A stretch of 64,000 nt of DNA from Camarhynchus parvulus (Eukaryota > Chordata > Aves > Passeriformes > Thraupidae), in the NCBI RefSeq assembly GCF_901933205.1, contig NC_044572.1, positions 73,467,465-73,531,464 of the forward strand, in the 5' to 3' direction. The notes below the pieces were generated by a model. That model saw nothing but the letters and a program-made list of their open reading frames with translations. It was not told the origin of the DNA and searched no databases. The stretch's first letter is position 1; each line of letters opens with the position of its first letter. Positions 44,431-58,613 of this stretch are shown piece by piece. The position numbers and the translations under genes are program-made.

Positions 44431-47400
44431 ATACCCATGCATGTACTCATGGAAAGACTAAATTGATTAAATTCTTGCACACTACCTGACAAAAATCCTG
44501 TGTACAGTAAAATGTGGTGATGCAGTACAAGATATATTTAATCCTATAAGGAAACATATAAATAATCCCTCTACTTTTGTGATTTAAAAAAAAGAAAAAA
44601 AAAAACAAAACAAAGAAAACAAAATAAAGAAAGCAAAACAAAGACCCTGACTGCTATTCATTTAATCTGAAGTTTATTTGTGAAATTTGTTTATTTTTCA
44701 GCCAAACCCAGTAATTCCTGGAGTGATTATAAGCTCACTAAATGCCCTGCCACTAATGGGTTGACTTCAATAAATGAGTTAGGATGGCAGTATTAAATCC
44801 TTTGGGGAACCCAGCAATTAAGCCAGTATATGCAATTTACTAGACCAAAGTACTTCATCCAAATCCTATCAGTAAAAAGCATTTCCTCTTTTTCACTTAC
44901 AACTTCTAGACGATCCTCTTGAATTCTAAAAGGTTCCCAATATCTCATTTTTCCCTGCAAATCTGGGTCACCTAACCCACAGCGCTTTATTGAAGTGTAG
45001 GATGTAAAGTGCTTTCTAGACTTCCCTAAGTAACTTTTCCAGCAGTAAGTTTTATAACATGCCTTAGAGCATTAGCTTAAAAAAATATGACAATAATTCA
45101 GCTTCATTTTTTTTCCTCCATGCGTAGTTTTTACACTAAAACTCATATAACTAGATCATTCCACTGCCATAGTTGTTAAATTTGCCTTTATCCGTCTAAT
45201 AGGATGATTTTTTTTTTTTTCACTCTAGATGACATGTGGACATACAGAAGTTTTGAACTGGTAGGAGATAGAATTCTTTGAAGACTATATAAGTGTTATT
45301 AATTAAATAACATGACAATCAGCAGTGCTTTAATTAATTTTAGTGTTTGTTTTCAGGGTTTTTTTAATCATTATTGATTGGTTTGGCCCATATTGTCTGC
45401 TAGAAATTGGTCGCAATAAAACATGGTGCAGAGAACAGTAGGAACAGTGATCCCCATTTCTTCAAAACGTATCAGTTTATGATTGGAATGCCTCTGTCAA
45501 ATCTGTCAAAGACTCTGTTAACATGGAATTCTAATTCTGTTAAAATATCAGCAAGTTTGAATATAATGTTAATGCATGTGCTTCACCTCATATAATGTTG
45601 GAATGAATTTCCTCTTATTTTTCTGTTATGCTGTAAAAAATAATGATATTTAGGATGTTGCACAATGTGCTAATGTTGGGAATCCAGATTGTATTTTTTA
45701 ATTATTTAAAAAGCAGCAATGGATTTAGGCCAGAACTCAGCATCTCTTGGACTTCAGCAAAACCTGGAATAAGCCAAATTAAGTGGATATAACTAACGTT
45801 TACAAGTAGTGACAATTCACACCACATTTAACTTTTTTTTCCTAGTTATTTTAATGTGACAGATAGCAAAGGGGGCTTAACTATGGCTTTTATAACAACT
45901 TTCCTATTATTCACGCTTCCTGGGCTTGGATAACAGTTTATTCCAGACCAGTCCAGCTTCCTTTGCTTGATCATGCAGCAAAGTCGCAATAATCCTATTG
46001 GTAACATTACAGGCTGTTGCTATGGAAATTAATGTATTATCTCAGAAAAATGACAGATGGGTTGAAGAGGGAACAAGCCCATACTTAAACACTGATCCTT
46101 ACATGACTAACTAATCCCTAAACGGATGTCACTTAGAGAGCAGCTAATTTCAAAGACTTTACTGAAACCATGTGACTAAGAGGAATGGCAGAGAACAGAG
46201 GCTATGCTGAGCATTTTGCTTTAAAATAGTTGCATTATCACTCTTTCATTTCTATTTGTTTGTATTGCTTTTCTCTTAACATGTTCCAGACAACCTGTAG
46301 TAGATCAGGAACCATCAGGAGATAGCAGAAAATAGCAGCATTGTGTGTGCAGCTTAATAATAATAGCTTCTCCTCATTTTCCCCTCTGTGAGTGAAATAT
46401 GTCATTAAAAAAAGTAGACAAGGCAGCATCAATGCAGTAGTTATCATTTGCTGATACAATTCAGATTAAACCCCCCCGAGAAATTAAAGAAAGGCAATGT
46501 GCCATTATTCTGCCATCACACAAAGGGACATTGTGCATATTTTAAGTCTTTAATCATTGAAGCTTATTCTTCCTCTTATTTTAAATAGAAACATTTGGGC
46601 TTTTTGCCCATAGCAGTGTAAATCGGGCTAAATTATGGAGAGTGCAGCCTACAGCAAGTGGAATTTGCAGAAGAAGGCCAAAACAAGAGTGTAGGTTACA
46701 AACTCCTCTGGGACACATATGCTAACAGCAAACTGGATCAGGGTAGTAGAATGAAAAATACATGGACTTTTTAAGGGAGAAACGGATGACTAGGGTATGA
46801 GAAAATTAAGACTGACAAGTGATTGCTGCTTTTTATTTAATATAGAAAATATTTTGTTTCTGAAAAAACAGAAAGAAAAAATACAGCACTAGGATTTTTT
46901 TTTTCTTCTTAAGCAGTACTAAATGTCATCATTTTGATGTTGTCTTCAGAATAATTTCAGTGCTACTTATGAATCACATAACAATACATTCTTCCTGGGT
47001 GGTGATATTTTTATGTTTCTGGCTATGAATAATGATGTTGCAACAACTGTCAAAAATATACTATTGTTAAATACTTAAAGAAAAGAAAGACTGGGCTGTG
47101 CTGCTGGCAAAATACTGAGTATTAAAATTATCTTCTCATAATGCTCTGAGTAGCAGCAAGGATAACTAGATATGAAAATGTATAAATCTGAGTCATATCA
47201 AGAGATAACACATCATTTCAGAATTATAACAAAATATGTATCAAAACAGGGATTTAATTTAAAATCTCCAGGAGTCAAAGCCAAGACCTCAAATATGTCA
47301 TAATTTTGTTCACAAAAAAAAAACAAACATAATTCCTTAAGGAAAAGTTATTATTTGAATTACTCAGAGAAAAAAATTACTACAGCTATGAAAGTTAGAT

Positions 47401-49429
47401 GTATATTTTACAGATTATATTCATTCATATAGTAACACCTGCAGTGACCCTCTCTTTGACTTAAAATTCAATAAAAGAAGGCAAGAAAAACCCCCCATAA
47501 ACCATACTCCAGAGAAAAGCTGAGTATTAATAACAAGCAGGATTGGAAAACTTGGGTTGATGTGCCAGACATTTGTTGTGCAACCACACAAATCATGTTC
47601 TTTGGTACCTTCAGAGAGTTGGTTGGTTGGTTGGTTGGTTGGTTGGTTGGTTGGTTGGTTGGTTGGTTGGTTTGGGGGTGTTAGGTATTTTGTTTGGAGT
47701 TTTTTTGTTTGTCTGTTTGGTTTTGTTTTCAGTTTTGTTTTCATGTCAGGTTAATCAGGTAAATATAGGAGACATTAAATTCTACAGTTTATTTAAATGC
47801 CGACTAAAGCCACAAGGGAATAATTATAGAATGAGTCCCAAAGAACCAGTGTTGTTTCTGCTGGGTGAAAGTCACAGAGAGTTCAGAGCCATTAGAAACA
47901 CAAAATAATGTTGTAAATGAGTAAACAGCAAAGCTGAAATCCAAAGAATGTAGTGGGAAAGGCAACCCAAAGTGGATCTGGATTGCCTTTGTTGCTTCTT
48001 CTGAGAAGATAGAATTTATCTATTTTTTTGCTTATATAAAGGTTGAAGGGTTGTTATGTGGGTTAAGAATAGCATTAGTAATAGTACTTTGATCAGATTT
48101 GTAATTTCTGTTTCAAAAGGAATGGTAATACTTGGTCCTGTCAAGGCAGATATAGCAATCGAATATTTGTGACACCATTAATTGTTGATGATATACCTTT
48201 CTTGCAGGGAGCTAGTATGCAGGTCATTTAAATACGAAAAAACATTCTTGATAAGTTAACTTCTAAGAGGCAGAGCATCAACAGATGTGTTGACAGAAGG
48301 AAACAAAGAGAGGCAGAGGAATTTAGTGTCACAAGTATTTATTATGCAAGAGGTAGAGGGGAGACTTCTTCAAATCATACGCTAAAGCTGCCCTGCATTT
48401 ATGAACAGCATTGCCTGGATAACTTTCAAACTCTTACAGGAATGCAAAAGAGATCTCATGCCTCAGCCATACTTCCAGGATACCACAGGAGCCCTGCAAA
48501 TTTTTTAACCTGAAGTTATATCTTACAAGCAAATAGAAAACAATATGTACTAATATATTTAATTCAACCTTTTGTTTTGTTGTTGTTATTGATTCTAAAT
48601 TCATTCTCAGTGAATTTGTACTTTAAAAGTTTAACTTTAAAGCCAAATATTTTATAATTATATCTGCAGTGTGATATTCTGAAATTGTGGGATGATTCAT
48701 ATCAATTCCTGGAGGTTCAGGTCAGAAGAGCTACGTGATTTTTTTGTACTAGGATTCACAGTAGAAAGGCTAAGGATCTTCATTACTTATCCTATTCTAC
48801 AAGGCAGAATTTTGATCAAATACCTTATACAGAAGTATTAGTAAAATTATTTGAGAACAAAACAGTGAAATTAACAGAAATGTAACAGAAAAAAACCCCA
48901 CAAACTAAAAACTAACCAAAAATACCATCCCAAAACATTAGAAATAAATAGTATTAATCCCTAAAGTCTAAAAAAACTCAAATAAAGAACTATCAGATTA
49001 CAGTTTGCCATGAATAAACCATTATTTGAAGGGGACTAGATTACATATGATAATAAAAACGTCTATTGACCAAAACCATTGATTCCTGTACTGAACAAGC
49101 TGGTAAAAGCCATGTAAGAATAGAACTATGTACCTTGATATGGAACATTCTGAGGAAGATTCAGCAGCGACTTCACTGCAGAAAGTCTTGAATCAAAATC
49201 TGTTGAAGTTCTATGACATCTTTTGGATAAGATTTATTGGGATGATGCTTAGGTTTCCAATAAACTCTTATAAGTTATCTTAAAAGAAGTTCTTAGAGAG
49301 ATTAGATCATCATTGCCAGAGGATGTTAGCTGTCTCAGATTCATAACACAAGTTCTTCAGGAAGAAAGAGAGAAAAATAGAAAATCAAATATACAAAGAA
49401 ATAGAAGCATTTTACAATAGAGATTTCCC
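44431..49429. other. AT-rich intergenic or intronic sequence
   Basis: About 5 kb without a recognised gene. Features seen are an A-rich AAAAC/AAAG stretch at 44587-44641 and the (TTGG)n array at 47619-47672. Short frames only. Confidence 0.45.
47619..47672 (+). repeat. perfect (TTGG)n microsatellite, about 13 copies
   Basis: Fifty-four uninterrupted bases of TTGG. Frames crossing it read repeats of VGWL, an artefact. The G pairs could support two-tier G-quadruplexes. Confidence 0.96.
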
Positions 49430-50060
49430 AGAGAGCTCTTCAGGTACCTGTGCTCTGCACAGTACTACTCAAACTACTAATAAATAATGTAGAAAAGGGG
49501 AAATAAGGAAGTGAAACACATATTTAGAGTACAAAATTAGAACTGACTACAGAGATGCTCAGAGGAATCAATGTGAATAACTGGGTGATAAAAATAACAG
49601 CCAAGACCCAGCACTGATAAATGCAAAGTAATGCTCATAAAGGGAAGAACAGTCACAATTACACATATGCAGTGATAAGCTTGAAATAACTAATAACATG
49701 TCATTCATTCAGGAAAGAGGTCTTTGTGTCATTATGGATGGATCTATGAAAATATCAGCTCATTGTTCAGAAGTAGTCAAAAATTCAAGTAAGATATTTT
49801 GGATTAGTTGGAAATAAACAAAAAAAAAAGAAAGCAAAAAAATATTTTGTTATGTTGTAATTTCAATCTTTGTTGGATTTGAATCTTCAGTATTGGCTAT
49901 AGCCTTAGCCATCTTCCTCTCAAAATCATGTAGAAGACCCAGAAATGGTGCAAACTAAGAGAACAGATCAGATATATGGGGAGTTTCTACTTGACAAAAA
50001 TGAAATATTCCCTGGACTTTAATTTAGATAAGCTATGAAGAATGTAACATATAAACAACA
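49430..50060 (+). mobile_element. ancient CR1/L3-like LINE 3' fragment, sense
   Basis: Highly diverged, but the order of landmarks fits an amniote CR1/L3 RT 3' region: ACTAATAAATAATGTAGAAA, GTGAATAACTGGGTGATAAA, CACTGATAAATGCAAAGTAA, ATTCAGGAAAGAGGTCTTTG, GTGTCATTATGGATGGATC and ATCAGCTCATTGTTCAGAAG. These correspond to the RT palm and thumb downstream of the FADD box. No open frame remains. Its divergence is much greater than that of the avian CR1 copies elsewhere in the window, so it predates them. Edges are approximate. Confidence 0.6.
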
Positions 50061-53000
50061 TATAGGAAGCTGGATATCTTGCAAAAAATGAATAAACAAC
50101 ATTTATTCTCCATTTTTCATCAGAATTGATTGTAAGCAGCTGTAGAATCAGGAAGAAGCTCTTATGTGAAACTGTTTTGCACATATGTATAACCAGTCTT
50201 TGGAATTCATAGTTACAGGAAGTAAATATGAAGAGTTCTAAAATTATTAAGCAAATTCATTGAAGAAATGCCTATGTTTTAAACACGGTACTGTGGCTGC
50301 AACCTCAGGACTACTGAACTGAACTCCCACTCAGGAGTGGGAAGTCTCAGGACCACCATCACCACATACCTAAGCTGGGAGAGAAGTATTCACTGTTTCC
50401 CGTACTCCTAATCATTTATCTCATGCTGCAGAAAGAAGCAGAAAACCTTTACCCTGGCCTGGTATTGTGGTTTTTACATAAGGGGCAAACTGTGGGAGAG
50501 TTTTGCTAGTGTGGTATAAAAGTCCTGATCTCAAATACACAGCAGTCAACAGCAGGAATCCCATCAGTGCCAGAGGCTTTGGCCCAGACCTACACCTTCC
50601 TCTCCACCTTTGAACTGCCATCACTGTCTGGATGCACGGGAGGAGCAGCAGCCCTGCACATCATTGAGTTTCGCTGAAGACTTTGGGAAAGGCTTCCACA
50701 AGGTTCTTCTTGCTGGCTAAATTCCACCCAAGAGGATAAGTCTCCTTGCCAGCAGTGCTCAGCACACCTGGGATGTAACATCGAGGGGAGTGACCTCTAT
50801 CTCTCCTCTGTGCACTCTCTAAGCACAGCACCTGTGCACTCTATTTTCAGCACCTCTGAGGAGAGGGTAAGTTAAAGCAGGCTTCAGAATCTAAAGCTTA
50901 ACATCATGGAGCAAATATTTTTTTTCTATCAGACAGAAAATTTTCTAGTTGGCTTTCTGACTTTCATCAGTTTTGCTCTTCATGCGTGCTTCATCCAAGG
51001 TGTTTGCATTAGAGGAATATCACATAGACATTATGTGTATTTAGTTCCAGCTGGTTGAGGAACACAGATTTGTAAGCCCTTACTCCTGTACTTAGTCATA
51101 AGAGTAAAGACATCATAGAAAAAAAATACTATATTTTAAAAGGGAAGCTGTTGGTTTAATTTAGCTCCATCTGCTTTAAGTATCTCTAATAAATATCTTG
51201 CTATAAGATCTGAGTGCTAGTAAGTACAAATTAAGTTTCACTTAGAGAGATAAACTCTTTCACTACAAACTCCAGTATAAAGAGCACTCCTGCTTTTAAA
51301 CATTTTGTGTAAAAGATTTTTTTAATCTTACTCATTGATCATAACTTTAAACTCTTATCATCAAACTGAAAGTTCAAGCTTCTTTCTATTGTAAAGCCTA
51401 AGATCGCTGGGATTTGCTAAAATATAAGTGCTATAGCTTCAAGATAAACATAAATTGTTTCATAATTTAGAAACAAAAATCAAAGTTTCCTCCCTACACA
51501 CTTTGTAAGCACCTCTCAGCTTCTAAACCCATCAGAAAATCAATCTTCTTTTATGGGGCAGAGCATTGCTGAGCACTGTGTAGCTATGCCTTGAAGGAAA
51601 GGCAGTGTTAGCTGTGCCACCAAAGCAATCTCTTCTCTACAAATGAGTAGGTAAGGACTGAAAGCTACTTTTGAAAATAGTTGAAGACTCTACAAAGGAT
51701 TTTGCAAAATACCCTGAGATATAAAATTATTTTTCTTCTTGGAGGGTCAAAAACTGGATTATACCTGGTCTGGAATTTAGGCTTCCATATTCTGAGGCTG
51801 TGTAAGCTGATATTTGCTTGGGGAATGCTTTTTGCCACTTGAACTCTTGTCCAGGACTTTAGGGGTTTTCGGGCAAACATGTTCCACCTGGATGCTTTGA
51901 GCATTACATCTCCTCCAGCCATACACAGAGAGAACTGGAAAGCATAGGAATATAGAAATATCAGGGTTTGCAGTCAGCAGATGTAGAGCTGAGCCTGGAT
52001 GTCACAGTTCCAGCAGTTCATTCTCCTCACCCTCTCACAGCCATCCCTGTGTCTGCTCATGCATGGCCAAGGCGTGGTCACCAGCCACAGTTGTCTTGAT
52101 CTTTCCATTGCTCACCCATAAGCAGCCACGTTGCTCTGCATTCCCTTTTTTTCCTCCCCCCACCCCCTCTGTATGTTGTGACATCTGCTTTCTTTTTGAT
52201 CATCAGGAATATGGTAACCTTGTCAGAAATCACTTTAATCATAATTTTCCTTAAAAAAAATGCTTCACTGAAACTTCAAACAGACATTTTATGAGACATT
52301 TCTGACAAAGTCAATACAGACATCTTTTCAAAATTTCTTTTCTTTGAAAAAAAAAGCATAAAAAAATAAAAACATTCACGTTTTCCTGGGTGGTTTACAT
52401 AATCAAGCTCACTTCAGGAAAAAATGCTATCATTCTTTAATTTCCTTTAAATCTGGAAAAGATTCGAGTTTGAATTCTTTTAAAACAGCAAGATGAGTAC
52501 AAAATATAAAAAGTGTCATCTTATTTAACAAACAATTTAACAATCATAATGATTAATGAATACTGGTTATGTTTTGTGGAATTTATTGTTAGTTTTTTTT
52601 TTTTATTTTTCAGCATGTGTTTGCACTCTTTGAAAAGGAAAAACATTTTTGGTTTTAAATCAATCACCTGAGAATAGGACAGCTGTTTAATTTTTTCTAA
52701 TGCTTGTTTACATCGGAATAGTTGTGTCAATGGCCATACCCTGAATTAAAATATCCCAAAGATTTTCAGTTTCATTTCTTTGGCATGCAGGGTCAGCTCC
52801 CAATGGTGTATTTTTTTACTCTCCCCATATTTTCCTTTGCCCTTGATTTTCATTGTTACTTATCTGCGCAAGTAGCCTTGGTAGGTTTTGGGGCTGTTTC
52901 CATGTTGCTAAGCAAGTTCAGAAATATTTAAAAGTATCACCAGTTTCTTCAGAACAGTCTCACACACACAAAAAGTTATTCTTTTTGTTGCCACATTTTC

Positions 53001-56000
53001 AATCTGTACTTTCATAGATTTAAATGCAGTTGAGTATTCTTCGTTCTACCTTTGTGTCATTCAGAAAAATGGAAATACTTTGATTGGGTTCTAAAGAGAT
53101 TTTGTACCAAAAAGTAGAGTCATTCAGACGCAATAAAATATTTATAAAAATATATTTTTATCTATTCTCTATCTGAACAACTTATAATCACAGTGAAAAT
53201 GCCTTATTTCCTAGTAATGAAGTTATCTCCTAAGACATCAGTTTATAGAAGTCCTATGAATCATAAACTGTGAGGACTCCCTCCTTAAAATATTCCATTT
53301 ACATACATGTAGTATGATAGTGTTAAAAACATCATAGGGGGAAGGAAACAGCAAGTATTTGCAAGCAAATTTTCAGAACTGAAATAGTAAAATTCCAGGT
53401 GCAGCAGATAACTTTTAAACCTAGAATCAGTTGCCTCCATGTGTGGATTCAAACAGCCTATATCTGCATGATGTGAGAAAGGCAGTTTGAAATGCTTCCT
53501 ACTTTGGAAAATGTGTGTATATCTTCAGGCACTATGGTCACAGTTAATTTAATCTTTGTTCAGGTCCAATAACTACAAAAAAGTGCTCCTCCAGCAAAAC
53601 AGTATTTGCATTTATTAACTAATAGGGATGCTTATAACAGAATAATTGATTCCTTTTGCCAATAGAACATACATTATAGCTTCACTCAGAAATTCAGTTT
53701 AATTAACCTGGAGGTATAATTTCTGTGCCCTTCCAACTTTTTTTTTTAATGTTTTTTCCTCTAGTTATGAGTTGTAAATTAATATTATACATTTGCCCTT
53801 ACACATTTCTTCAGAAACTACTTCCTCACATGTTTTGGTGAAATTGTTACACAATCAAACAATGAAAACTGAAGTTGTTTGGCCTACATGAAAATAAAGG
53901 GTGGGTAGGGACAACACATCTGAAGAATTGAGATGTGGATTAATGAGCATACATTTCTTTTTCCCATCTTGGTAATAGCAGATCAATAAAAATGTTGCAC
54001 TAATTTTTATTCAAATGATAAGCTGTCACAATAGTACTACTATTCCTGATTTGGTAAGGCCAATTATGATGACTGTACCACTGATTTGGCCAGAAAATAT
54101 TTTGAAAACCTGAAGCTATATCATTAAAAGAGTTATTTATACAGAAAGAGAAAATTATGATTTCAGTCAAGTCAGACTTAATTGTAGCACTGAACTCCTG
54201 GACTTTTGTTGGTATGATAGTGCATTACATCTCTGACATAAATACCAATTCTGCTTTTTTCTAACATATTTTGCATTAATGCATTTAAAATACCATCCAC
54301 CATATAATCTTTCTTTCATTTTTCACTTGAGGATTTAGTCTTGCCACTCAATATCTCTGAAATCTATATTAAACTTTTTTGGTAGAGTTTCACTTTATAT
54401 GAAAGTCTTATGAAAAAAAGCATAAACTTCCAGGAAGTTTATGCTTTTGGATTTTTTTGGAATAATAGTAATTTCATCTTTGCAGTAGAGATACATCATT
54501 CCAGTTTTATTTAAGACACTTCAGAACAAAAAAATGTAAGAGAAGAACTTATGAACTGTCATTTGCTGTCAAGTCCTTTAAGCACATGAAATGCTTGACT
54601 TGAAAAGAGCCATTTTTCTCATGAAGTTAAATGGAATGAGTTTCATTGACCGTTGCTGAGAGACACTCAGGAATTTTCAAATTCAACACCCATTTTCCTT
54701 AAATTTAAACTGTAAGTTTTTAGTACTGTCAGTCACCAAATAGAGGTCAGACATAGTTGCTGTCCCATTATTGCACACTTAAGGTAATACATCTAAGAAC
54801 AAAACTAAAATCCACTGATTTCTATGTTCTTATATAGCTATTGCCTCTAACTAAATCTAGTAGACATATTTATAAAATCAAGTAGATGTCAATTTTCTAC
54901 TCATCATTTACGCTCTAAACAAAAAATAGAAGTAAACCCCAGTTAGCTTTTTAAATAGACAAAATAGATAGAAAAAATTTAAAAGAAGACAATCAATCAC
55001 TGCTTGTATGAAGCCACTCCCGTACTGCCCTAAGGAATATGACATTTTATGGTAACTGACACACACAACACTTATATTTGTTCTTATGACACTACTGTAG
55101 AGCAAATCTGAGCACTAAATAAGAAAGGAGAACTTCATTAACAAGTAGGAGGATCCTATATAACCTGTAAAAATTGTTAATTCTGCCTCCCATGAGGACT
55201 GAATTTCAGTGTGTTTGAAATCCCAATCTAAGAACATGACCAAACTGTCTGTTACAGAAACCAACAGATCTTTTCCTTGAGTTCTTGTAATTCCCTTTAG
55301 TCCTACAGCAGTGGGAAAAAGACTTTGTCTTGCCTTAAGGCGATAGCTGTCATAAAGGAATCCTCAGAGAATGTATGGCTGCCTTACCCAATAGCACAAA
55401 GGACAGATAGGTCAATAGGATTTACCTGTAAGCACCTGACATAGAATCCTCTTTCTCCCATCACTAATACTACCTTATTCATCCCCCTGTGCCACTTTGA
55501 GGTTGCTGGATGGGAAAGGAGAAAGTAGAGAGGTTTTTTTCCTAGAGATTTAGATGTTAGGTCTCCCTGAATTATTATTGCTGGTCAAGATGCTAATTTC
55601 ACATCTTAGCTCTGATTTGCACCTGTACGTGACACTTCCCAGAACAGGGTTGGAGTTTTAAGATTTCCTGTCAAATTTTGGTACTGTTCACGACCTCTTT
55701 CCTTCTTTGTCACTTCTCAGTTAAAATAGCATTATTCCCTATACCTAATAGTTTATTTTCACTTCCTTTTAGCCATTTTGTCTTTACCTGCTGTCAAATC
55801 TATCTTCTCACTTACTTCAGGCACTGATAGGAATAACTTTATAATTTGTTTATTTCTAAAAGGTGAAAATTGTAGCATTGTTTAAGTAAAGATATAGGCA
55901 TTTTGACACATTATTGCTTCCATGAGATGTAGCATCAAAATATGATCCTATTTTGATAGGCCTATTTTGATACTGTTTTGATAAGACTATTTTGATAGTG

Positions 56001-58613
56001 TTTTGAACACTTCATCGAATCAATTCACCAAGTCCTTAACACCAGAAATGAGTGAATTTATTCAAGTAGAGAAAGAAAACCCTTGTCACCTCAGGAAACT
56101 TTTCAGCAAACAACAAGACAATATAATCTGTGATAGTAGTCAATTTTCATAAAGACTTCCTTTGCAAATAGGAGAGTGAAACAATAAAGAAAGTTACTGA
56201 GTAAAAGAAAGAAGACTATTTGTACCCAGGCACAGAAGAGGAAAAAGTTGTGTAAGCTAGGACACAATTGGATGATCTGGTGTTACTTTTCCAAATTAAT
56301 CATGGAGATTAAAGGAATAAGTGGCAAAATTTCCTCATGTAGTAGAGGAGGATCATTATTTTTTCAAAGAGAGTTTTATGCCTCCATGGAAGACTTAAAC
56401 AATTTCTTATGACAGAAAGAATGTGTGCCAAGAGCACACAGGCCAGGAAGCTGAATATTGCTGTAATAAGTACATGACTTCATTTAGGAATAGTAGCCAA
56501 CTGCCTCAGCCACTCTACTGAATATAAATCTCTAATGATATAAAGGTTTGGGAGTAGTAGTAGTAGTAAAAAGGAACAAGTTTAAAAGTACTCATGTTGA
56601 CTACCTTGAAAAAAATAGAATATATAGATACATGCATAAATGCTTATATAAATCCAAGTATAGATATTTCTGGCTGATCTTGGATATAGGTATTTTTAGA
56701 TGCTTGAGTTAGCATAAGATTTATTTGGAAGTATGTTTACAAAACAACAGATGCATTTATTTGGAAGTATGTTTACAAAACAACAGATACATTTACACAA
56801 TAAAAGGAAACACATAACTTCCTAAAAGGTGTGCACCCAGTTTGGATTTTTTGTTGTGGTTTTTTTTTTTTCAGATGCTAAAAAGGATCAGAATGTACAG
56901 AGATAAATCTGTCAATTACACTGGTGATGGATAGCGTTGCATCCTGGCAATCCAGACTAGAAGTCTACACACAAGATAGTGTGGAGTTATCTTGACATCT
57001 GTAAACCCTGTATTCTCTAGAAAATTATTCAAAAAATGGCTACAATTAAAAAAAATCTGTTCCTCTTAACAGTCACTATTTTTAGGAAGACTTGTTCTTA
57101 ATTCTGTCCCATGTCTGTTGTGTTTCTATAGGAGAAATTCACAGGCTCACAAGAGGTGCTTATTTTAAGCTCATCCACTATTATTGCTATGATTATGATT
57201 TGGCAAACAACGTTCTCAGATCAAACTCAGGACTATCACTTCAGTAATGCCAGTATGATACTTGAATATACTATTATAAGTGGAAATATTATACACAGAA
57301 AGGGGATTCTAAGTGGAAGAATGCACCTACAATCTATTGCCTAAAATAAGAAAACGAAAGCATTGATGTCAGCTGTCCCAAAACACTGCATAGGAAGAAC
57401 ATTGTTAAGAATAAAAGAAATTGTTCATTTTTCTCAGTATTAGTGTCTTTAGAATGACTCCTTTCAAGAACTGTCCAGGTTAATTGCTAATTGATACAAA
57501 TAATCTGGTATTTTATATCAGCTGAGGACTATGAATATCATTGCAAATCCTCTTATGGTAACTCCAAAGACCAAAGGAGGTTTCTTATCTTGTCCCCTTA
57601 TGACTGTTAGGTATCTTTTATTGTATGCCTGTGTCCTTTGAATGAGGAAGCTTAGTGCAGTGTCTAGTGCTGCCAGGATTTTGTCAGGATTTTGTCAGAA
57701 TTTTTTTATTTCAAGCCTCCCAGGCATCCTTCTAACATAGTACATAATGAGAACACTTCTAAAATAAAGTGTCATCAGAAAGATAGGTCACATGTGAAGT
57801 GTGTGTTTGCATAGGTTCATGTACTTTATGGTTATTATACTCTGACACAGGGACAGAAAGAAGGTCTATTAATATAATTTCTGAACAAACATTATGTTAA
57901 ACACATTGGCCCTAGCAAAAAAAAAAAAAAAGTCACGCATTTCTCAGCAAGTTAAAAAAAAAAGAGAAAAAACTCTACAAAGAAAAAAATGTGAAATATA
58001 CAAGCAAGAAAAATGCAAGGAAAGGTGATCCGCTGAACAGAATTTCAGCAGTTGACAGTGATCCAATTGTTGTAGTTTATAACATTGACATGAAAAGAAC
58101 AGTGTGTATACAGTCAGATCAATGACCATCAATCATAACATGGAAGAATTTAAAAATGAAATAGCCATGCAAGAACAGTCAGCATGTCCTCTGCCCACAC
58201 AGGCTCTCCTAAAAATATATTCTAATTCACTTTACAGCATATAGAATATGGCTTTACTAACTTGAACTCCTCTACTTCAGCTTTTACAGTACAAATCTGT
58301 CCCTATGTAGTTTTTGTCTGTAACTTTTGTGACCTTTCCTTAAACTAATATTCTCCCTACAAGATGGTGGCAACAGCTGTGTTAGACATTTTTTAAAATG
58401 TTTTTGAATTTATTTGCTTTCATTTATATGACATAGGAAAAAAAAATAACATCCCACGCTTTCACTAATTTTTCATTTTGCAGTACTCTTTCAGAAATTA
58501 TGGGTTGTTTTTCCTTTCAGTTACACCTATTTCTACTTTAATTTCTGCTTAAGATTTTGACCTTTTTTTTGTATTTATCAATATAAAATAATAATAATAA
58601 AAAAAGACATATA
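50061..58613. other. AT-rich intergenic or intronic sequence
   Basis: About 8.5 kb without a recognised gene. A GC-richer block at about 50280-50880 carries TATAAAAG (50515-50522) and a donor-like AGGGTAAGT near 50870, treated as a separate finding. A 36-bp tandem duplication lies at 56720-56790 and an A run at 57917-57931. Remaining frames are short. Confidence 0.45.
56720..56790. repeat. 36-bp tandem duplication
   Basis: TTTATTTGGAAGTATGTTTA followed by CAAAACAACAGAT occurs twice with a 36-bp period, differing by about one base near the junction (GATGCAT versus GATACAT). Recent slippage product. Confidence 0.92.

Noticed and set aside
47557..47908. Plus-strand frames with repeated VGWL units
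   Set aside because: Artefact of the (TTGG)n microsatellite; no flanking coding signal.
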